A stretch of 64,000 bases of DNA, taken from contig NZ_JAUCYU010000005.1 in the NCBI RefSeq assembly GCF_030373445.1, forward strand, positions 186,001 to 250,000. Direction: 5' to 3'. A model generated the notes under the pieces. That model had not been told where the DNA came from and did no database searches. It worked only from the letters and a program-made list of their open reading frames with translations. Position 1 is the stretch's first letter. Every line of letters starts with the position of its first letter. The position numbers were made by a program, and so were the translations under genes. The DNA is from Roseovarius sp. (GTDB lineage Bacteria; Pseudomonadota; Alphaproteobacteria; Rhodobacterales; Rhodobacteraceae). Of the stretch, positions 1 through 9,009 are shown one piece after another.

Positions 1-854
1 ATGTAGTCCTGGAGGGCGGTGTAGATCGTCCAGCCGTTGGGGTGCCAGAAGACCTGGCCGGGGGCCTCTTCCTGCATGTGGAAAAGGTCCATCTCGCGGC
101 CAAGGCGGCGGTGGTCGCGCTTCTCGGCCTCTTCGAGGAAGTTGAGATAGGCTTTCAGCTTTTCCTTGCTGGTGAAGGCCACGCCGTAGATGCGTTGCAG
201 CATCTGGCGGCTGGAATCGCCGCGCCAGTAGGCGCCGGCGATGGACATCAGGCGGAAGGCGTCGGCGGGAAGCTGGCCGGTGTGCTGAAGGTGCGGGCCG
301 CGGCAGAGATCCTGCCAGTCGCCGTGCCAGTACATGCGCAGGGGCTCGTCGCCGGGGATCGCCTCGATCAGTTCGATCTTGTAGGGCTCGCCGGTCTGTT
401 CGTAATGCGCGATGGCGCGGTCACGCTCCCACACCTCGGTTCTGACGGGGTCGCGGAGATTGATGATCTCCTTCATCCGCTTCTCGATCTGCGAGAGGTC
501 TTCGGGCGTGAAGGGCTCGGCGCGGTCGAAATCGTAGTACCAGCCGTTCTCGATGACCGGGCCGATGGTGACCTTGGTCTCGGGCCAGATCTCCTGCACG
601 GCGCGGGCCATGACGTGGGCGAGGTCGTGGCGGACCAGCTCGTTGGCGGCGGCCTCGTCCTTCATGGTGTTGATGGAGATGGCGGCGTCGGCCTCGATCG
701 GCCATTGCAGATCCCAGTGCTTGCCGTCGACATGGGCCGAGATGGCCTTTTTCGCCAGCGAATTGGAGATCGATGCGGCCACGTCGGCCGGGGTCACGCC
801 CTTGTCGAAGGAACGTGCATTGCCATCGGGAAAGGTAAGGGAAATCTGGGCCAT
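1..854 (-). CDS. thrS: Threonyl-tRNA synthetase, N-terminal part (cut by window edge)
   Basis: Class II aminoacyl-tRNA synthetase that charges tRNA-Thr in the cytoplasm. The first 284 residues are visible; the gene runs off the left edge without a stop. Residues 1-60 form the TGS domain. The editing (SAD) domain follows, with [11 protein letters not shown] giving H76 and H80, and CRGPH later; the catalytic core begins near the edge with VFWHPNGW. The ATG at 854 is preceded by GAGGAGTTAAGG on the minus strand. It is divergent from the hydrolase gene at 1047. Identification is by characteristic family motifs and is secure; the missing part is the catalytic core and anticodon-binding domain. Confidence 0.95.
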   Translation of the reverse strand, partial: MAQISLTFPDGNARSFDKGVTPADVAASISNSLAKKAISAHVDGKHWDLQWPIEADAAISINTMKDEAAANELVRHDLAHVMARAVQEIWPETKVTIGPVIENGWYYDFDRAEPFTPEDLSQIEKRMKEIINLRDPVRTEVWERDRAIAHYEQTGEPYKIELIEAIPGDEPLRMYWHGDWQDLCRGPHLQHTGQLPADAFRLMSIAGAYWRGDSSRQMLQRIYGVAFTSKEKLKAYLNFLEEAEKRDHRRLGREMDLFHMQEEAPGQVFWHPNGWTIYTALQDY

Positions 855-954
855 CGGCCTTAACTCCTCGTCGGTTTGGCGCCCACGGAACGCCCGGTTG
901 CGGGTATATGTGTGTGCCGGGGGTTTTGGCGCGGGGCGGGGACCAAGTCAAGAG

Positions 955-990
955 GGCGGTGAAAGCGGCGGGGAAAGTGGCGGGGAAAAC
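955..990. repeat. Three 12-bp tandem repeats upstream of thrS
   Basis: GGCGGTGAAAGC, GGCGGGGAAAGT and GGCGGGGAAAAC lie head to tail in the 192-bp gap between thrS and the divergent hydrolase gene. On the minus strand a TTGACT hexamer lies just downstream in the thrS direction, but no convincing -10 box follows. Function unknown; it may be simple slippage. Confidence 0.5.
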
Positions 991-1046
991 GGTTTGAACG
1001 CCCGCGGTGTCCGGTGCAGGATGCGCGCCGGAAAGGACGGGGTTGC

Positions 1047-1805
1047 ATGAGTACAGCAGAGTATCTGACGACGGCGCAGGGCCGGAAGATTGCCTATCAC
1101 CGGAGCGCGGGCGTATCGCCCGGCGTGGTGTTTCTTGGCGGGTTCAAGTCGGACATGGAGGGCACCAAGGCGGTGCACCTGGAGGCGTGGGCGCGGCGGA
1201 CCGGCCGGGCGTTCCTGCGGTTCGACTATTCCGGGCACGGGCAATCGTCGGAGGCGTTCACCGACGGGGCCATCGGCGACTGGGCGGCGGATGCGATGGC
1301 GGCGATCGGGGCGTTGACCGAAGGCCCGCAGGTTCTGGTGGGGTCGAGCATGGGGGGCTGGATTTCGCTGCTTTGTGCGCGGGCGTTGCCGGAGCGGGTG
1401 GCGGGGCTGGTGACGGTGGCCGCGGCGCCGGATTTCACCGAGGATTCGATGTGGGCCGGGTTCGACGATGCGCAGCGGGATGCGCTGTTCGAGAAGGGCG
1501 AGGTGGCGTTGCCGAGCGAGTATGGCGAGCCTTACGTGATCACCCGCCGGCTGATCGAGGAGGGGCGGGAGAACCTTGTGCTGCGGTCGCCCCTGAGCCT
1601 GCCGTTCCCGGTGCGGTTCTTGCAGGGCACGGCGGATGCGGATGTGGAGATGTCGGTGGCGCTGCGGCTGCTGGAGCATGCGGAGGGGCCGGATATGCGG
1701 CTGACGCTGGTCGACGGGGCGGATCACCGCTTCTCCGACGCTGACTGCCTTGCGCTGATCGAGAGGTCGGTCGAGGAGGTGATTGACCGGGCTGCGGCCG
1801 GATGA
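1047..1805 (+). CDS. Alpha/beta hydrolase
   Basis: A 252-residue soluble alpha/beta-hydrolase. Visible elements are an oxyanion-loop segment VVFLGGFKSDMEGTKA near the N terminus, the nucleophile elbow VGSSMGGW, and a C-terminal acid/histidine segment VDGADHRFS, which together fit a Ser-Asp-His triad. The ATG at 1047 was preferred over the in-frame ATG at 1014 because GAAAGGACGGGG lies just before it and the hydrolase fold starts there. The stop overlaps the next start as ATGA, so translation is probably coupled to the following hydrolase. Homologues are often annotated as palmitoyl-thioesterase-like or carboxylesterase; the substrate cannot be read from sequence. Confidence 0.85.
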   Translation: MSTAEYLTTAQGRKIAYHRSAGVSPGVVFLGGFKSDMEGTKAVHLEAWARRTGRAFLRFDYSGHGQSSEAFTDGAIGDWAADAMAAIGALTEGPQVLVGSSMGGWISLLCARALPERVAGLVTVAAAPDFTEDSMWAGFDDAQRDALFEKGEVALPSEYGEPYVITRRLIEEGRENLVLRSPLSLPFPVRFLQGTADADVEMSVALRLLEHAEGPDMRLTLVDGADHRFSDADCLALIERSVEEVIDRAAAG

Positions 1806-2788
1806 GGCGGCGGCGGGCGCGCTGGCCCCTGCGGGTGCTGGCGGGGCTGGCGGCGGTCGTGGGGCTGCTTTGGGTTTTCGGGCCGTATGAGCCGGTGGAG
1901 ACGGAGACGGCGTTCGACCGGCGCGTGCTGGCCGGGGGGGTGGACCCCTATCTGCAAGAGCAGGAGGCGCGGTTCGACGATATCCGCCCGGGCAACCAGA
2001 AGCGGGTGATCTGGCACGGGCTGGAGGAGGTGCCGACCGGTCTGTCCATCGTCTATCTGCACGGGTTTTCCGCCAGTTCCGAGGAGATCCGGCCGGTGCC
2101 CGACCGGGTGGCGGAGGCGCTGGGCGCGAACCTTGTCTTCACGCGGTTCCGGGGGCATGGGCGCGACGGCGACGCGATGGCCGAGGCGCGCGCGGGCGAC
2201 TGGATGGCGGACGTGGCCGAGGCGTTGGCCATCGGGCGGAAGGTGGGGCAGGAGGTGATCGTGATCGCCACCTCGACCGGGGGCACGGTGGCGGCGGTGG
2301 CGGCGCATGATCAGGGGCTGATGCGGGACGTGAAGGGGATCGCGTTCGTCTCGCCGAATTTCGGGTTGAGGGCCGCGGGGGCGCCGCTGCTGACCCTGCC
2401 GGGGGCGCGGTACTGGGTGCCGCTGGTGGCGGGGCGGACGCGGTCGTTCGAGCCGCAGAACGAGGGGCATGCGCGGGAGTGGACGACCAGCTACCCGATG
2501 GAGGCGGTGATGCCGCTGGCGGCGCTGGTGAAACATGCGGCGGGTCTGGAGTACGGGGCGGTGAGCGTGCCGGCGCTGTTCTACTATTCCAACGAGGATA
2601 CGGTGCTGGACGCGGGCGCGACCGACGCGGTGCGCGCAGCGTGGGGCGGGCCGGTGAGATATGCCGTGCCGGAGCTGGGGCCGGGGGTGGACCCGGCGGC
2701 GCACGTGATCGCGGTGGATATCCTGTCGCCGGGCAACACGGAGGCGGCGACGGAGGTGATCCTCGACTGGATCGGGGGGTTGCCCTGA
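1802..2788 (+). CDS. Membrane-anchored alpha/beta hydrolase (lysophospholipase-like)
   Basis: A 328-residue protein with a basic N terminus (MRRRRARW) and one hydrophobic helix (about residues 9-26), so it is probably tethered to the inner membrane with the enzyme outside. The hydrolase domain shows YLHGFSAS (oxyanion loop), ATSTGGT as the nucleophile elbow, NEDTVLD for the acid and AAHVIAVDILSPGN with the histidine. Serine hydrolase activity on a lipid or ester is the family expectation; the substrate is unknown. It overlaps the genes on both sides (ATGA before, TGATG after), consistent with one operon. Confidence 0.8.
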   Translation: MRRRRARWPLRVLAGLAAVVGLLWVFGPYEPVETETAFDRRVLAGGVDPYLQEQEARFDDIRPGNQKRVIWHGLEEVPTGLSIVYLHGFSASSEEIRPVPDRVAEALGANLVFTRFRGHGRDGDAMAEARAGDWMADVAEALAIGRKVGQEVIVIATSTGGTVAAVAAHDQGLMRDVKGIAFVSPNFGLRAAGAPLLTLPGARYWVPLVAGRTRSFEPQNEGHAREWTTSYPMEAVMPLAALVKHAAGLEYGAVSVPALFYYSNEDTVLDAGATDAVRAAWGGPVRYAVPELGPGVDPAAHVIAVDILSPGNTEAATEVILDWIGGLP

Positions 2789-3429
2789 TGCGGCGGCCGG
2801 GGAGCATGTGGAGCCTCGAGACGCTGGGGCGGGTGCGGCTGAGCCGGCATTTCTACATGCGCGATTTCCTGTATTCGGAGATCGGCAGTTTCCACCGGGT
2901 GCCGAACATTCCCGACGATCCGGACATGGCCATCGCCCATGGCCGGCGGCTGTGCGAGGAGCTGCTGGACCCGTTGCAGGAGACCTTTGGCCGGATCGCC
3001 ATCCGCTCGGGTTATCGCAGCCCGGAGCTGAACCGGTTCGGCAACGAGAACAAACTCAACTGTGCCAGCAACGATGCCAACTACGGCCATCACATCTGGG
3101 ACCGGGTGGGCGAGGGGGGCGCCGGGGCGGGCACGTCGCTGGTGATCCCGTGGTTTGCGGACCGGTACGAGCAGGGGCGCGACTGGCGCGACCTTGCGTG
3201 GTGGATTCACGATCATCTGCCCTATTCGGACCTGTGGTTCTTCCCGAAGCTCTGCGCCATGAACCTGAGCTGGCGCGCGCGGCCGCGGCGGACGATATCG
3301 AGCTATATCGCGCCGAAGGGCATGTTGCTGGCGCCCGGGGCCGAGCCGGGGGAGGCGGAGGAGGTTCGGCGGGCGCGGTATGAGGACTTTCCCGCCTACC
3401 GGGGCATTGCCTACCCGGGCGGTCCTTGA
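2788..3429 (+). CDS. M15-like peptidase-fold protein
   Basis: A 213-residue protein. The segment IRSGYRSPELN followed by ASNDANYGHHIWD resembles the SGYRS...H...D zinc-ligand layout of peptidase M15 (D-Ala-D-Ala carboxypeptidase/endolysin) proteins. A later WWIHDHLPYSDLWFF segment fits the position of the third ligand. The catalytic set is less clear than in typical family members, so activity on peptidoglycan is inferred. No signal peptide is obvious. The ATG overlaps the preceding stop (TGATG), so it is likely translated with the upstream hydrolase. Confidence 0.65.
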   Translation: MRRPGSMWSLETLGRVRLSRHFYMRDFLYSEIGSFHRVPNIPDDPDMAIAHGRRLCEELLDPLQETFGRIAIRSGYRSPELNRFGNENKLNCASNDANYGHHIWDRVGEGGAGAGTSLVIPWFADRYEQGRDWRDLAWWIHDHLPYSDLWFFPKLCAMNLSWRARPRRTISSYIAPKGMLLAPGAEPGEAEEVRRARYEDFPAYRGIAYPGGP

Positions 3430-3494
3430 TTTCGGCGGGGCCAGCGGGCAAGTCTGAGGACGAGGCACCGACGGCATAAAGGACACCGGAACAG

Positions 3495-4220
3495 ATGCGC
3501 GACCCCTTGGTATTGCTGCCGGGCATGATGTGTGACGCGCGGGTGTTCGGCGCGCAGATCACCGCCTTCAGCACCGCGCTGACGATCACGGTGGCGCCGG
3601 TGACGGGGGGCGACCGGATCGAGGAAATCGCCTCGCGCCTGCTGGACGTGCTGCCGCGGCGCTTCGCGCTGGCGGGGCATTCGATGGGGGCGGTGGTGGC
3701 GATGGAGCTGCTGCGCCGGGCGCCGGACCGGATCAGCCGGATCGCGTTGATGAGCACGCATTCGCTGGCCGAGACGCCGCAGATGGCGGCGGACATGGAG
3801 CCCACGATCATCAAGCTGAAATCGGGGCGGCTGGAGGAGGCGGTGAACGCGCTGGTGCGGCCCGAGAGCCTTGCGCCGGGGCCGGGGCGGGCGGCGGTGG
3901 CGGCGCAGTTGCTCGAGATGGCGCGGACGGTGGGGGCCGAGGGGATCATCCGGCAGGTGCGGGCGATGCAGCGGCGGCGGGATTACCAGGCGGTGCTGCG
4001 CAAGGCAAAGCTGCCGACGCTGGTGCTGTGCGGGGCGCATGACAGCCTGACGCCGATGAAGCGGCACGAGTTGATGGCCGGGCTGATCGAGGGGGCGCGG
4101 CTGGAGGTGCTGGAGGGGGCGGGGCATCTGCCGCTGCTGGAGCAGCCGGACGCGGTGAACGCGGCGCTGTTCGACTGGATGCAGCAGCCCGCCGGGGTGC
4201 GGCCCCGTGCCGATGTTTGA
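3495..4220 (+). CDS. Alpha/beta hydrolase
   Basis: A 241-residue soluble alpha/beta hydrolase. It shows LLPGMMCDARVF at the oxyanion loop, LAGHSMGAVVAMELL as the nucleophile elbow, CGAHDSLTP for the acid and EGAGHLPLLEQPD with the catalytic histidine. The layout matches MhpC/BioH-type carboxylic-ester or C-C hydrolases. It is the third hydrolase in this 3-kb run; the 65-bp gap before it suggests its own ribosome entry. The 3' end overlaps the next gene by 14 bp. Substrate unknown. Confidence 0.85.
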   Translation: MRDPLVLLPGMMCDARVFGAQITAFSTALTITVAPVTGGDRIEEIASRLLDVLPRRFALAGHSMGAVVAMELLRRAPDRISRIALMSTHSLAETPQMAADMEPTIIKLKSGRLEEAVNALVRPESLAPGPGRAAVAAQLLEMARTVGAEGIIRQVRAMQRRRDYQAVLRKAKLPTLVLCGAHDSLTPMKRHELMAGLIEGARLEVLEGAGHLPLLEQPDAVNAALFDWMQQPAGVRPRADV

Positions 4221-4455
4221 CCGCGGGGGGATGGTTCGGAGCCGGACAAGGCGGGCGCGGCGGCGGGTTCAGGTCTGGGCCAGCCGGCGGCTTCCGCCGG
4301 GCGGGCGGTTCGCGGCCGGGGTGCTGTTGATGATCGGCGGATTGCTGGGCTTCCTGCCGATCCTGGGCTTCTGGATGCTGCCGCTGGGGATTGCGATCGC
4401 GGCGCTGGACGTGGTGCCGTTGTGGCGGCGGCTTCGGGGGCAGGGGCGGCGCTGA
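4207..4455 (+). CDS. Small basic membrane protein
   Basis: An 82-residue protein with a strongly basic N terminus (residues 10-28, mainly Arg) and a hydrophobic hairpin (about residues 38-68, LLMIGGLLGFLPILGFWMLPLGIAIAA split by Pro/Gly), ending in an arginine-rich tail. The pattern looks like a two-helix inner-membrane protein. Similar small proteins in roseobacters carry misleading tryptophan-synthase-like names; no enzyme motif is present. It overlaps the upstream hydrolase gene by 14 bp, so it is likely co-translated. Confidence 0.65.
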   Translation: MPMFDRGGMVRSRTRRARRRVQVWASRRLPPGGRFAAGVLLMIGGLLGFLPILGFWMLPLGIAIAALDVVPLWRRLRGQGRR

Positions 4456-4564
4456 GCTGACCTTACGGCATGGGTGCGGGGCATCAAATGTTTTGCAGAT
4501 TCCTTTTGCCAATCCTGTACAAATTGACGCAATATGCGTTCCGACTTGTTCGGGGAGCCAGCAC

Positions 4565-5620
4565 GTGGGCAATGATCCTCCGCCGGTGAAGTCGGCGGTT
4601 CAGGAAGTTCCGGTCGAGTTCGATCTGTCGGATCGGATCTCGTCACGCATGTCGTCGAGGCTGTCGGCCTTTGGCGGACAGATTCTCGTGGCGCTGGCCT
4701 GTACGCTTGGGGCAGTGATCCTGCGGGAGATGACCGACATGTTCGTGACGGCGGGGGCGGGGCCCTTCGCGCTGACCTTCCCGTTCGTGCTGTTCGCGAC
4801 GCTGTTCGCCCGCTGGACGGCGGGGGCGATCACCATGCTGCTGAGCGCGCTGTTCGCGTGGTATTTCGTGCTTCCGGCGACCAATTCCTTCACCTTCGAG
4901 AACCCAGCCGACGCGCCGCGCGTGCTGGTCAACGTGCTGTCGGGCTTCGCGATCGTGGGGCTGGCGGAGTATTACCGGCGGGTCGTGCGGCTGGCCGTCT
5001 CGGCCCGGGACTCGTTGGCCGAGGAGCGCAAGCTTCTGCTGCAGGAGATCGACCACAGGGTGAAGAACAAGTTCGCCATGGTCGCGGGTCTGGTGCGGAT
5101 CGAGGCCCGGGGGGCCAGGAGCGACGATGCGCGGCAGGCGCTGAACCGGCTGCTGGGCCGGGTCGACAGCATCGCCAAGGTGCACGAGGCGCTGTACCGC
5201 GACGAGGGGGGTGACAGCCGGGTCGACATGCAGGCCTACCTGTCGCTGCTGTGCAACTCGCTGCGCGACGGGGTGGTGTCGCAGGAGGGCATCCAGGTGG
5301 TGACCGATCTGCGGCCGGTCAACCTGTCTCGGGACAAGGCGATCGCGGTGGGGCTGGTGGTGAACGAGCTGTTCACCAATGCCGTGAAGCATGCCTTCAA
5401 GGGCCGCGAGCGCGGGGAGATCCGGGTGCTGCTGGACCGGGAGGGCAGCGCGCTGGTGGTGACGGTGGCCGATGACGGTGTCGGGATGGCCGGGGCCGAG
5501 GCCCGCGAGGGCAGCCTGGGCCAGGGGCTTTTGCAGAATTTCGCCGAGAGCGCCGAGGGCGAGCTGGAATATCCCGAGACCGACGGCGGCACCTGCGTCA
5601 GGCTGCGCCTGCCGATGTGA
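4565..5620 (+). CDS. HWE/HisKA_2-type sensor histidine kinase
   Basis: A 351-residue membrane sensor kinase. About residues 28-130 hold several hydrophobic helices resembling the DUF4118 sensor region of KdpD-like proteins. The phosphoacceptor block EIDHRVKNKFAMV puts the histidine near residue 164, typical of HisKA_2/HWE kinases. The ATPase domain follows with NELFTNAVKHAFKG (N box) and VADDGVGMAG (G box). A GTG start at 4565 was chosen because GGGGAG sits 7 nt upstream; no earlier in-frame start has a comparable site. No response regulator is adjacent, so it is an orphan kinase; in alphaproteobacteria such kinases often feed PhyR/general-stress or light/redox pathways, which is only a family-level expectation here. 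Confidence 0.85.
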   Translation: MGNDPPPVKSAVQEVPVEFDLSDRISSRMSSRLSAFGGQILVALACTLGAVILREMTDMFVTAGAGPFALTFPFVLFATLFARWTAGAITMLLSALFAWYFVLPATNSFTFENPADAPRVLVNVLSGFAIVGLAEYYRRVVRLAVSARDSLAEERKLLLQEIDHRVKNKFAMVAGLVRIEARGARSDDARQALNRLLGRVDSIAKVHEALYRDEGGDSRVDMQAYLSLLCNSLRDGVVSQEGIQVVTDLRPVNLSRDKAIAVGLVVNELFTNAVKHAFKGRERGEIRVLLDREGSALVVTVADDGVGMAGAEAREGSLGQGLLQNFAESAEGELEYPETDGGTCVRLRLPM

Positions 5621-5645
5621 GGCGGAACGGCCGGGCCGTGCCGCC
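5621..5645. terminator. GC hairpin between convergent genes
   Basis: GGCGG-A-ACGG and CCGT-G-CCGCC form a near-perfect stem in the 30-bp gap between the kinase gene and phaZ, which converge here. No T run follows on either strand, so intrinsic termination is uncertain. Confidence 0.3.
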
Positions 5646-5650
5646 GCCGG

Positions 5651-6952
5651 TCAGACGGCGGTCAGCTTGGTGACGGTCTTCTTGCGGTTTCTCGGCTTCG
5701 TCCGGGCGCGGGCTGCCGGATCCTCGGAATTGGCGTCGATGAAATCGAGCACGAGCGGGCGGATGTTGTTCCGCCAGGACCGCCCGGCGAAGATGCCGTA
5801 ATGGCCGGCGTCGGGTTCGAGGTGGCTGGCCTTCTTGTCATCGGGCAGGCCGGTCAGCAGGTCGAGCGCCGCGACGCACTGGCCGGGGGCGGAGATGTCG
5901 TCCTTGCCGCCCTCGACGGTCTTGACCGCGACGCGGGTGATGGCGCCGATATCAACCTTGCGCCCTTCGACGGTGAAGGTGTTCTTGGCGATCTCGCAGT
6001 CCTTGAAGATGCGCTCGACGGTCGAGAGGTAGAATTCCGCCGTCATGTCCATCACCGCGAGGTATTCGTCGTAGAACTTGTTGTGCGGGTCGCGGTCGCT
6101 GGCCTCGCCCTGGGCCACGCGGGTGATCTGGTTGAGGAAGGCGGTGCTGTGGCGGTCGGCGTTCATCGACATGAAGGAGGTGAGCTGAAGCAGGCCCGGG
6201 TAGACCATGCGGCCCACGCCCTTGTACTTGAAGCCGACCTGCTGGATCATGGTTTCCTCGAGCTGGCCCATGGTGACGCGGCTGCCGAAATCGGTGACGT
6301 CGGTGGGCGCGGCGTCGGGGTCGATCGGGCCGCCGATGAGCGTCAGCGAACGCGGCTGTGCCTCGGGGTCCTGCTCGGCCAGGTAGGCGGTTGCGGCCAG
6401 CGTCAGCGGCGCGGGCTGGCAGACGGCGATCACGTGCAGGTCGGAGCCCAGCTGGCGCATGAAGTCGACGAGGTAGAGGGTGTAATCCTCGACGTCGAAC
6501 TTGCCCTCGGAGACGGGAATGTCGCGGGCGTTGTGCCAGTCGGTGATGTAGACCTCGCAGTCGGGCAGGAGCGAGCGGACGGTCGAGCGCAGGAGCGTGG
6601 CGTAGTGGCCAGACATCGGCGCCACCAGCAGGACGCGGCGGTCCATCTCGTCGCGGCCCTGCACGTTGAAGTGGATCAGGTCGCCGAAGGGCCGTTCGAC
6701 CACGGTCTCGATGCTGATCAGGTGGTCGCGCCCGTCTTCGCCGGTGATCGAGTCGATGCCCCAGTCGGGCTTGGCGACCATGCGCTGAAACGTGCGTTCG
6801 GTGACTTCGCCCCATGCGGCCATCCACTGGAAGGCAGGGTTTGGCACCATGCTGAAAATTGGGTAGGATGACATCGAGAGGGCAGTGGCGCCCAGCCACT
6901 GATTTGTGTTGCGGAGGGCTTCCATCAGATCGTAGGTCATCATGTGGCGCAT
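5651..6952 (-). CDS. phaZ: Intracellular polyhydroxyalkanoate depolymerase
   Basis: A 433-residue cytoplasmic depolymerase that mobilises stored PHA. The N terminus (MRHMMTYDLMEALRNTNQWL) and the central VLLVAPMSGHYATLLRSTV region are typical of alphaproteobacterial intracellular PhaZ. CQPAPLTLAATAY provides the active-site segment, which in this family uses a cysteine in place of serine. A C-terminal GHYGIFAGRSWRNNIRPLV carries the catalytic histidine. The tail is lysine/arginine-rich. AGGAG lies about 6 nt before the ATG. It is divergent from phaC, and the 102-bp gap between them holds a PhaR box. Length and motifs match the family well. Confidence 0.92.
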   Translation of the reverse strand: MRHMMTYDLMEALRNTNQWLGATALSMSSYPIFSMVPNPAFQWMAAWGEVTERTFQRMVAKPDWGIDSITGEDGRDHLISIETVVERPFGDLIHFNVQGRDEMDRRVLLVAPMSGHYATLLRSTVRSLLPDCEVYITDWHNARDIPVSEGKFDVEDYTLYLVDFMRQLGSDLHVIAVCQPAPLTLAATAYLAEQDPEAQPRSLTLIGGPIDPDAAPTDVTDFGSRVTMGQLEETMIQQVGFKYKGVGRMVYPGLLQLTSFMSMNADRHSTAFLNQITRVAQGEASDRDPHNKFYDEYLAVMDMTAEFYLSTVERIFKDCEIAKNTFTVEGRKVDIGAITRVAVKTVEGGKDDISAPGQCVAALDLLTGLPDDKKASHLEPDAGHYGIFAGRSWRNNIRPLVLDFIDANSEDPAARARTKPRNRKKTVTKLTAV

Positions 6953-7020
6953 CGTCGTCTCCTAACCCGGCCTTGCCGGTATGATTCGTCGCACTGCCCC
7001 TCCGATCAGCCGACGATATG

Positions 7021-7031
7021 CTGCATGGCAG
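7021..7031. promoter_or_regulatory. PhaR box in the phaZ-phaC intergenic region
   Basis: CTGCATGGCAG matches CTGC-N3-GCAG, the PhaR operator described in Paracoccus denitrificans. It is 24 bp before the phaC start and could serve both divergent genes. The match is read directly; regulation is inferred. Confidence 0.65.
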
Positions 7032-7054
7032 AAACTTAGGGGGGATTCGTCAAG

Positions 7055-8863
7055 ATGGCAACGCAAGAGGATGTGACGGGACAGAATCTCGACCGGCTCA
7101 ACCAGAACCTGGAGCGGGTCGAGGAGCTGTCGCAGCGCCTTGTGCAGGCGCTGGCCTCGCGCCGGCCGCCCAACCCCAGCCTGAACGCCCCCTCGCAGGA
7201 GCTGTTCACCAAGGCCGCCACGTCCTACTGGCAGGAGATGTTCGAGAATCCGGGCAGGATCTACGAGCAGCAGCTGGAATACTGGGGCAAGTCGGTGCGC
7301 CATTTCCTCGAGGCGCAGCAGGCGCTGGCGCAGGGCAAGGTGGCCCATGACCCGGACGAGGCGGCGCAGGACCCGCTGAAGGGCGACAAGCGGTTTTCCA
7401 ATCCGCTTTGGGAGACGCACCCCTATTTCCACTACATCAAGCAGCAATACGCGCTGAACAAGCAGGCGGTCGAGCAGGCGGTGGCCGAGCTTGACGACAT
7501 GGAGCCCATCGAGAAGCGGCGGCTGGAGTATTTCTCGCGCCAGATCGTCGACATGATGAGCCCGACGAATTTCCTGGGCACCAACCCGGACGCGCTGGAA
7601 AAGGCGGTGGCGACGGAGGGGGAGAGCCTTGTGAAAGGGCTCGAGAACCTGGTGGCCGACCTCGAGGCGAACCACGGCGAGATGGTCGTGCGGCTGGCCG
7701 ATGAAAGCGCCTTCGAGCTGGGCGGGAACATCGCCACGACGCCGGGCGAGGTGGTTTACCGCAACCGGATGATGGAGCTGATCCAGTACGCGCCGGTGAC
7801 CGAGGAGGTTTACGCGACGCCGGTGGTGATCTTTCCGCCGTGGATCAACAAGTTCTACATCCTCGACCTGAAGACCCAGAACAGCCTGATCAAGTGGATC
7901 ACCGAGCAGGGCTATACGCTGTTCGTGGTGTCCTGGGTCAACCCGGATGCGAGTTTCGCCGAGACGGGGATGGACGACTACGTGGAGGACGGCTTCCTTG
8001 CCGCCTTCCGCGAGATCAAGGCGATCACCGGGCAGAAGCAGGTCAACGCCGTGGGCTACTGCATCGCCGGGACGACGTTGCACATGGTGCTGTCGCTGCT
8101 GAAGAAGCGGGGGGACAAGACCGTCAAGTCGGCGACGTTCTTCACCGCGCTCACCGATTTCGGCGAGCAGGGGGAGTTCACGCCGTTCCTGCAGGACGAT
8201 TTCATCGACGGGATCGAGCAGGAGGTGGCGGCGCAGGGGTTGATGCGGTCGTTCATCATGTCGCGGACGATGTCGTTCCTGCGGTCGAACGACCTTGTCT
8301 ATACGCCCGCCGTCAAGAGCTACATGATGGGGGAGACGCCGCCGGCGTTCGACCTGCTCTACTGGAACGGGGATGGCTCGAACCTGCCCGGGAAGATGGC
8401 GATGCAGTACCTGCGGGGCCTCTGCCAGCGGAACGAGTTCGTGACGACCGGCTTTCCGCTGCTGGGGGAGACGGTGCATGTGAGCGATGTCGACGTGCCG
8501 ATCACCGCCGTCACCTGCCAGAGCGACCATATCGCCGCGTGGAAGGATTGCTATCGCGGGTTCCGGCAGACCGGGTCGAAGGACCGGACGTTCATATTGT
8601 CGGAATCGGGGCATATCGCCGGTATCGTGAACCCGCCGTCGAAGAAGAAATACGGGCATTACACCAACAGCGATCACACCCAGACGGCCGAGGACTGGCT
8701 GGAGGGGGCGACCTATCACGAGGGGTCGTGGTGGCCGCTGTGGGAGAAGTGGCTGCGCAAGCGGTCGGGCAAGAAAGTTGACGCTAGGGAGCCCGGTGAT
8801 TCGGAGCATCCTTCCCTTGGGTCAGCCCCGGGGACTTACGTGCGCAGGAAAGCAAGTCTCTGA
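7055..8863 (+). CDS. phaC: Class I poly(3-hydroxyalkanoate) synthase
   Basis: A 602-residue synthase that polymerises (R)-3-hydroxyacyl-CoA on PHA granules. The lipase-like box GYCIAG places the catalytic cysteine at residue 336. VVIFPPWINKFYILDL, FVVSWVNPD and the C-terminal SGHIAGIVNPP (catalytic His) are hallmark class I segments. The first 190 residues are the variable N-terminal domain, and the length is typical of class I enzymes acting without PhaE. AGGGGGGA precedes the ATG at a somewhat long distance. It is divergent from phaZ and followed 146 bp later by phaP. Very secure. Confidence 0.96.
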   Translation: MATQEDVTGQNLDRLNQNLERVEELSQRLVQALASRRPPNPSLNAPSQELFTKAATSYWQEMFENPGRIYEQQLEYWGKSVRHFLEAQQALAQGKVAHDPDEAAQDPLKGDKRFSNPLWETHPYFHYIKQQYALNKQAVEQAVAELDDMEPIEKRRLEYFSRQIVDMMSPTNFLGTNPDALEKAVATEGESLVKGLENLVADLEANHGEMVVRLADESAFELGGNIATTPGEVVYRNRMMELIQYAPVTEEVYATPVVIFPPWINKFYILDLKTQNSLIKWITEQGYTLFVVSWVNPDASFAETGMDDYVEDGFLAAFREIKAITGQKQVNAVGYCIAGTTLHMVLSLLKKRGDKTVKSATFFTALTDFGEQGEFTPFLQDDFIDGIEQEVAAQGLMRSFIMSRTMSFLRSNDLVYTPAVKSYMMGETPPAFDLLYWNGDGSNLPGKMAMQYLRGLCQRNEFVTTGFPLLGETVHVSDVDVPITAVTCQSDHIAAWKDCYRGFRQTGSKDRTFILSESGHIAGIVNPPSKKKYGHYTNSDHTQTAEDWLEGATYHEGSWWPLWEKWLRKRSGKKVDAREPGDSEHPSLGSAPGTYVRRKASL

Positions 8864-8899
8864 CGGCATTTGCCTTTTCGATGGTTCATGACAGTTTTG

Positions 8900-8910
8900 C
8901 TGCAGTGCAG
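8900..8910. promoter_or_regulatory. PhaR box 1 upstream of phaP
   Basis: CTGCAGTGCAG is an exact CTGC-N3-GCAG match. It lies 20 bp upstream of the -35 element of the phaP promoter, with its start 28 bp before that of box 2. Confidence 0.75.
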
Positions 8911-8919
8911 AAAAAGCGC

Positions 8920-8948
8920 TTGAAATGCTGCAGTGCAGCACGTATATA
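8920..8948 (+). promoter_or_regulatory. phaP promoter
   Basis: TTGAAA at 8920-8925 and TATATA at 8943-8948 are separated by 17 bp, a good housekeeping-sigma promoter. The second PhaR box sits inside the spacer, so bound PhaR should block RNA polymerase directly. Confidence 0.75.
8928..8938. promoter_or_regulatory. PhaR box 2 within the phaP promoter spacer
   Basis: The same 11-bp sequence as box 1 (CTGCAGTGCAG), located between the -35 and -10 elements. The family model is that PhaR leaves its operators when it binds nascent PHA, releasing phasin expression; placement here supports repression by occlusion. Confidence 0.75.
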
Positions 8949-9009
8949 GGTTGCAGACGCAGAAAGCCCGGGACGGTTCCGGGAGCACAGCAAACCAAGG
9001 ACCAAGACC

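Noticed and set aside
42..863. Open frame of 273 codons on the plus strand
   Set aside because: It is antisense to thrS; the composition follows the GC-skewed third codon positions of the real gene and resembles no family.
855..1046. T-box or other riboswitch before thrS
   Set aside because: No T-box sequence or threonine attenuator peptide is visible; only a small 12-bp repeat.
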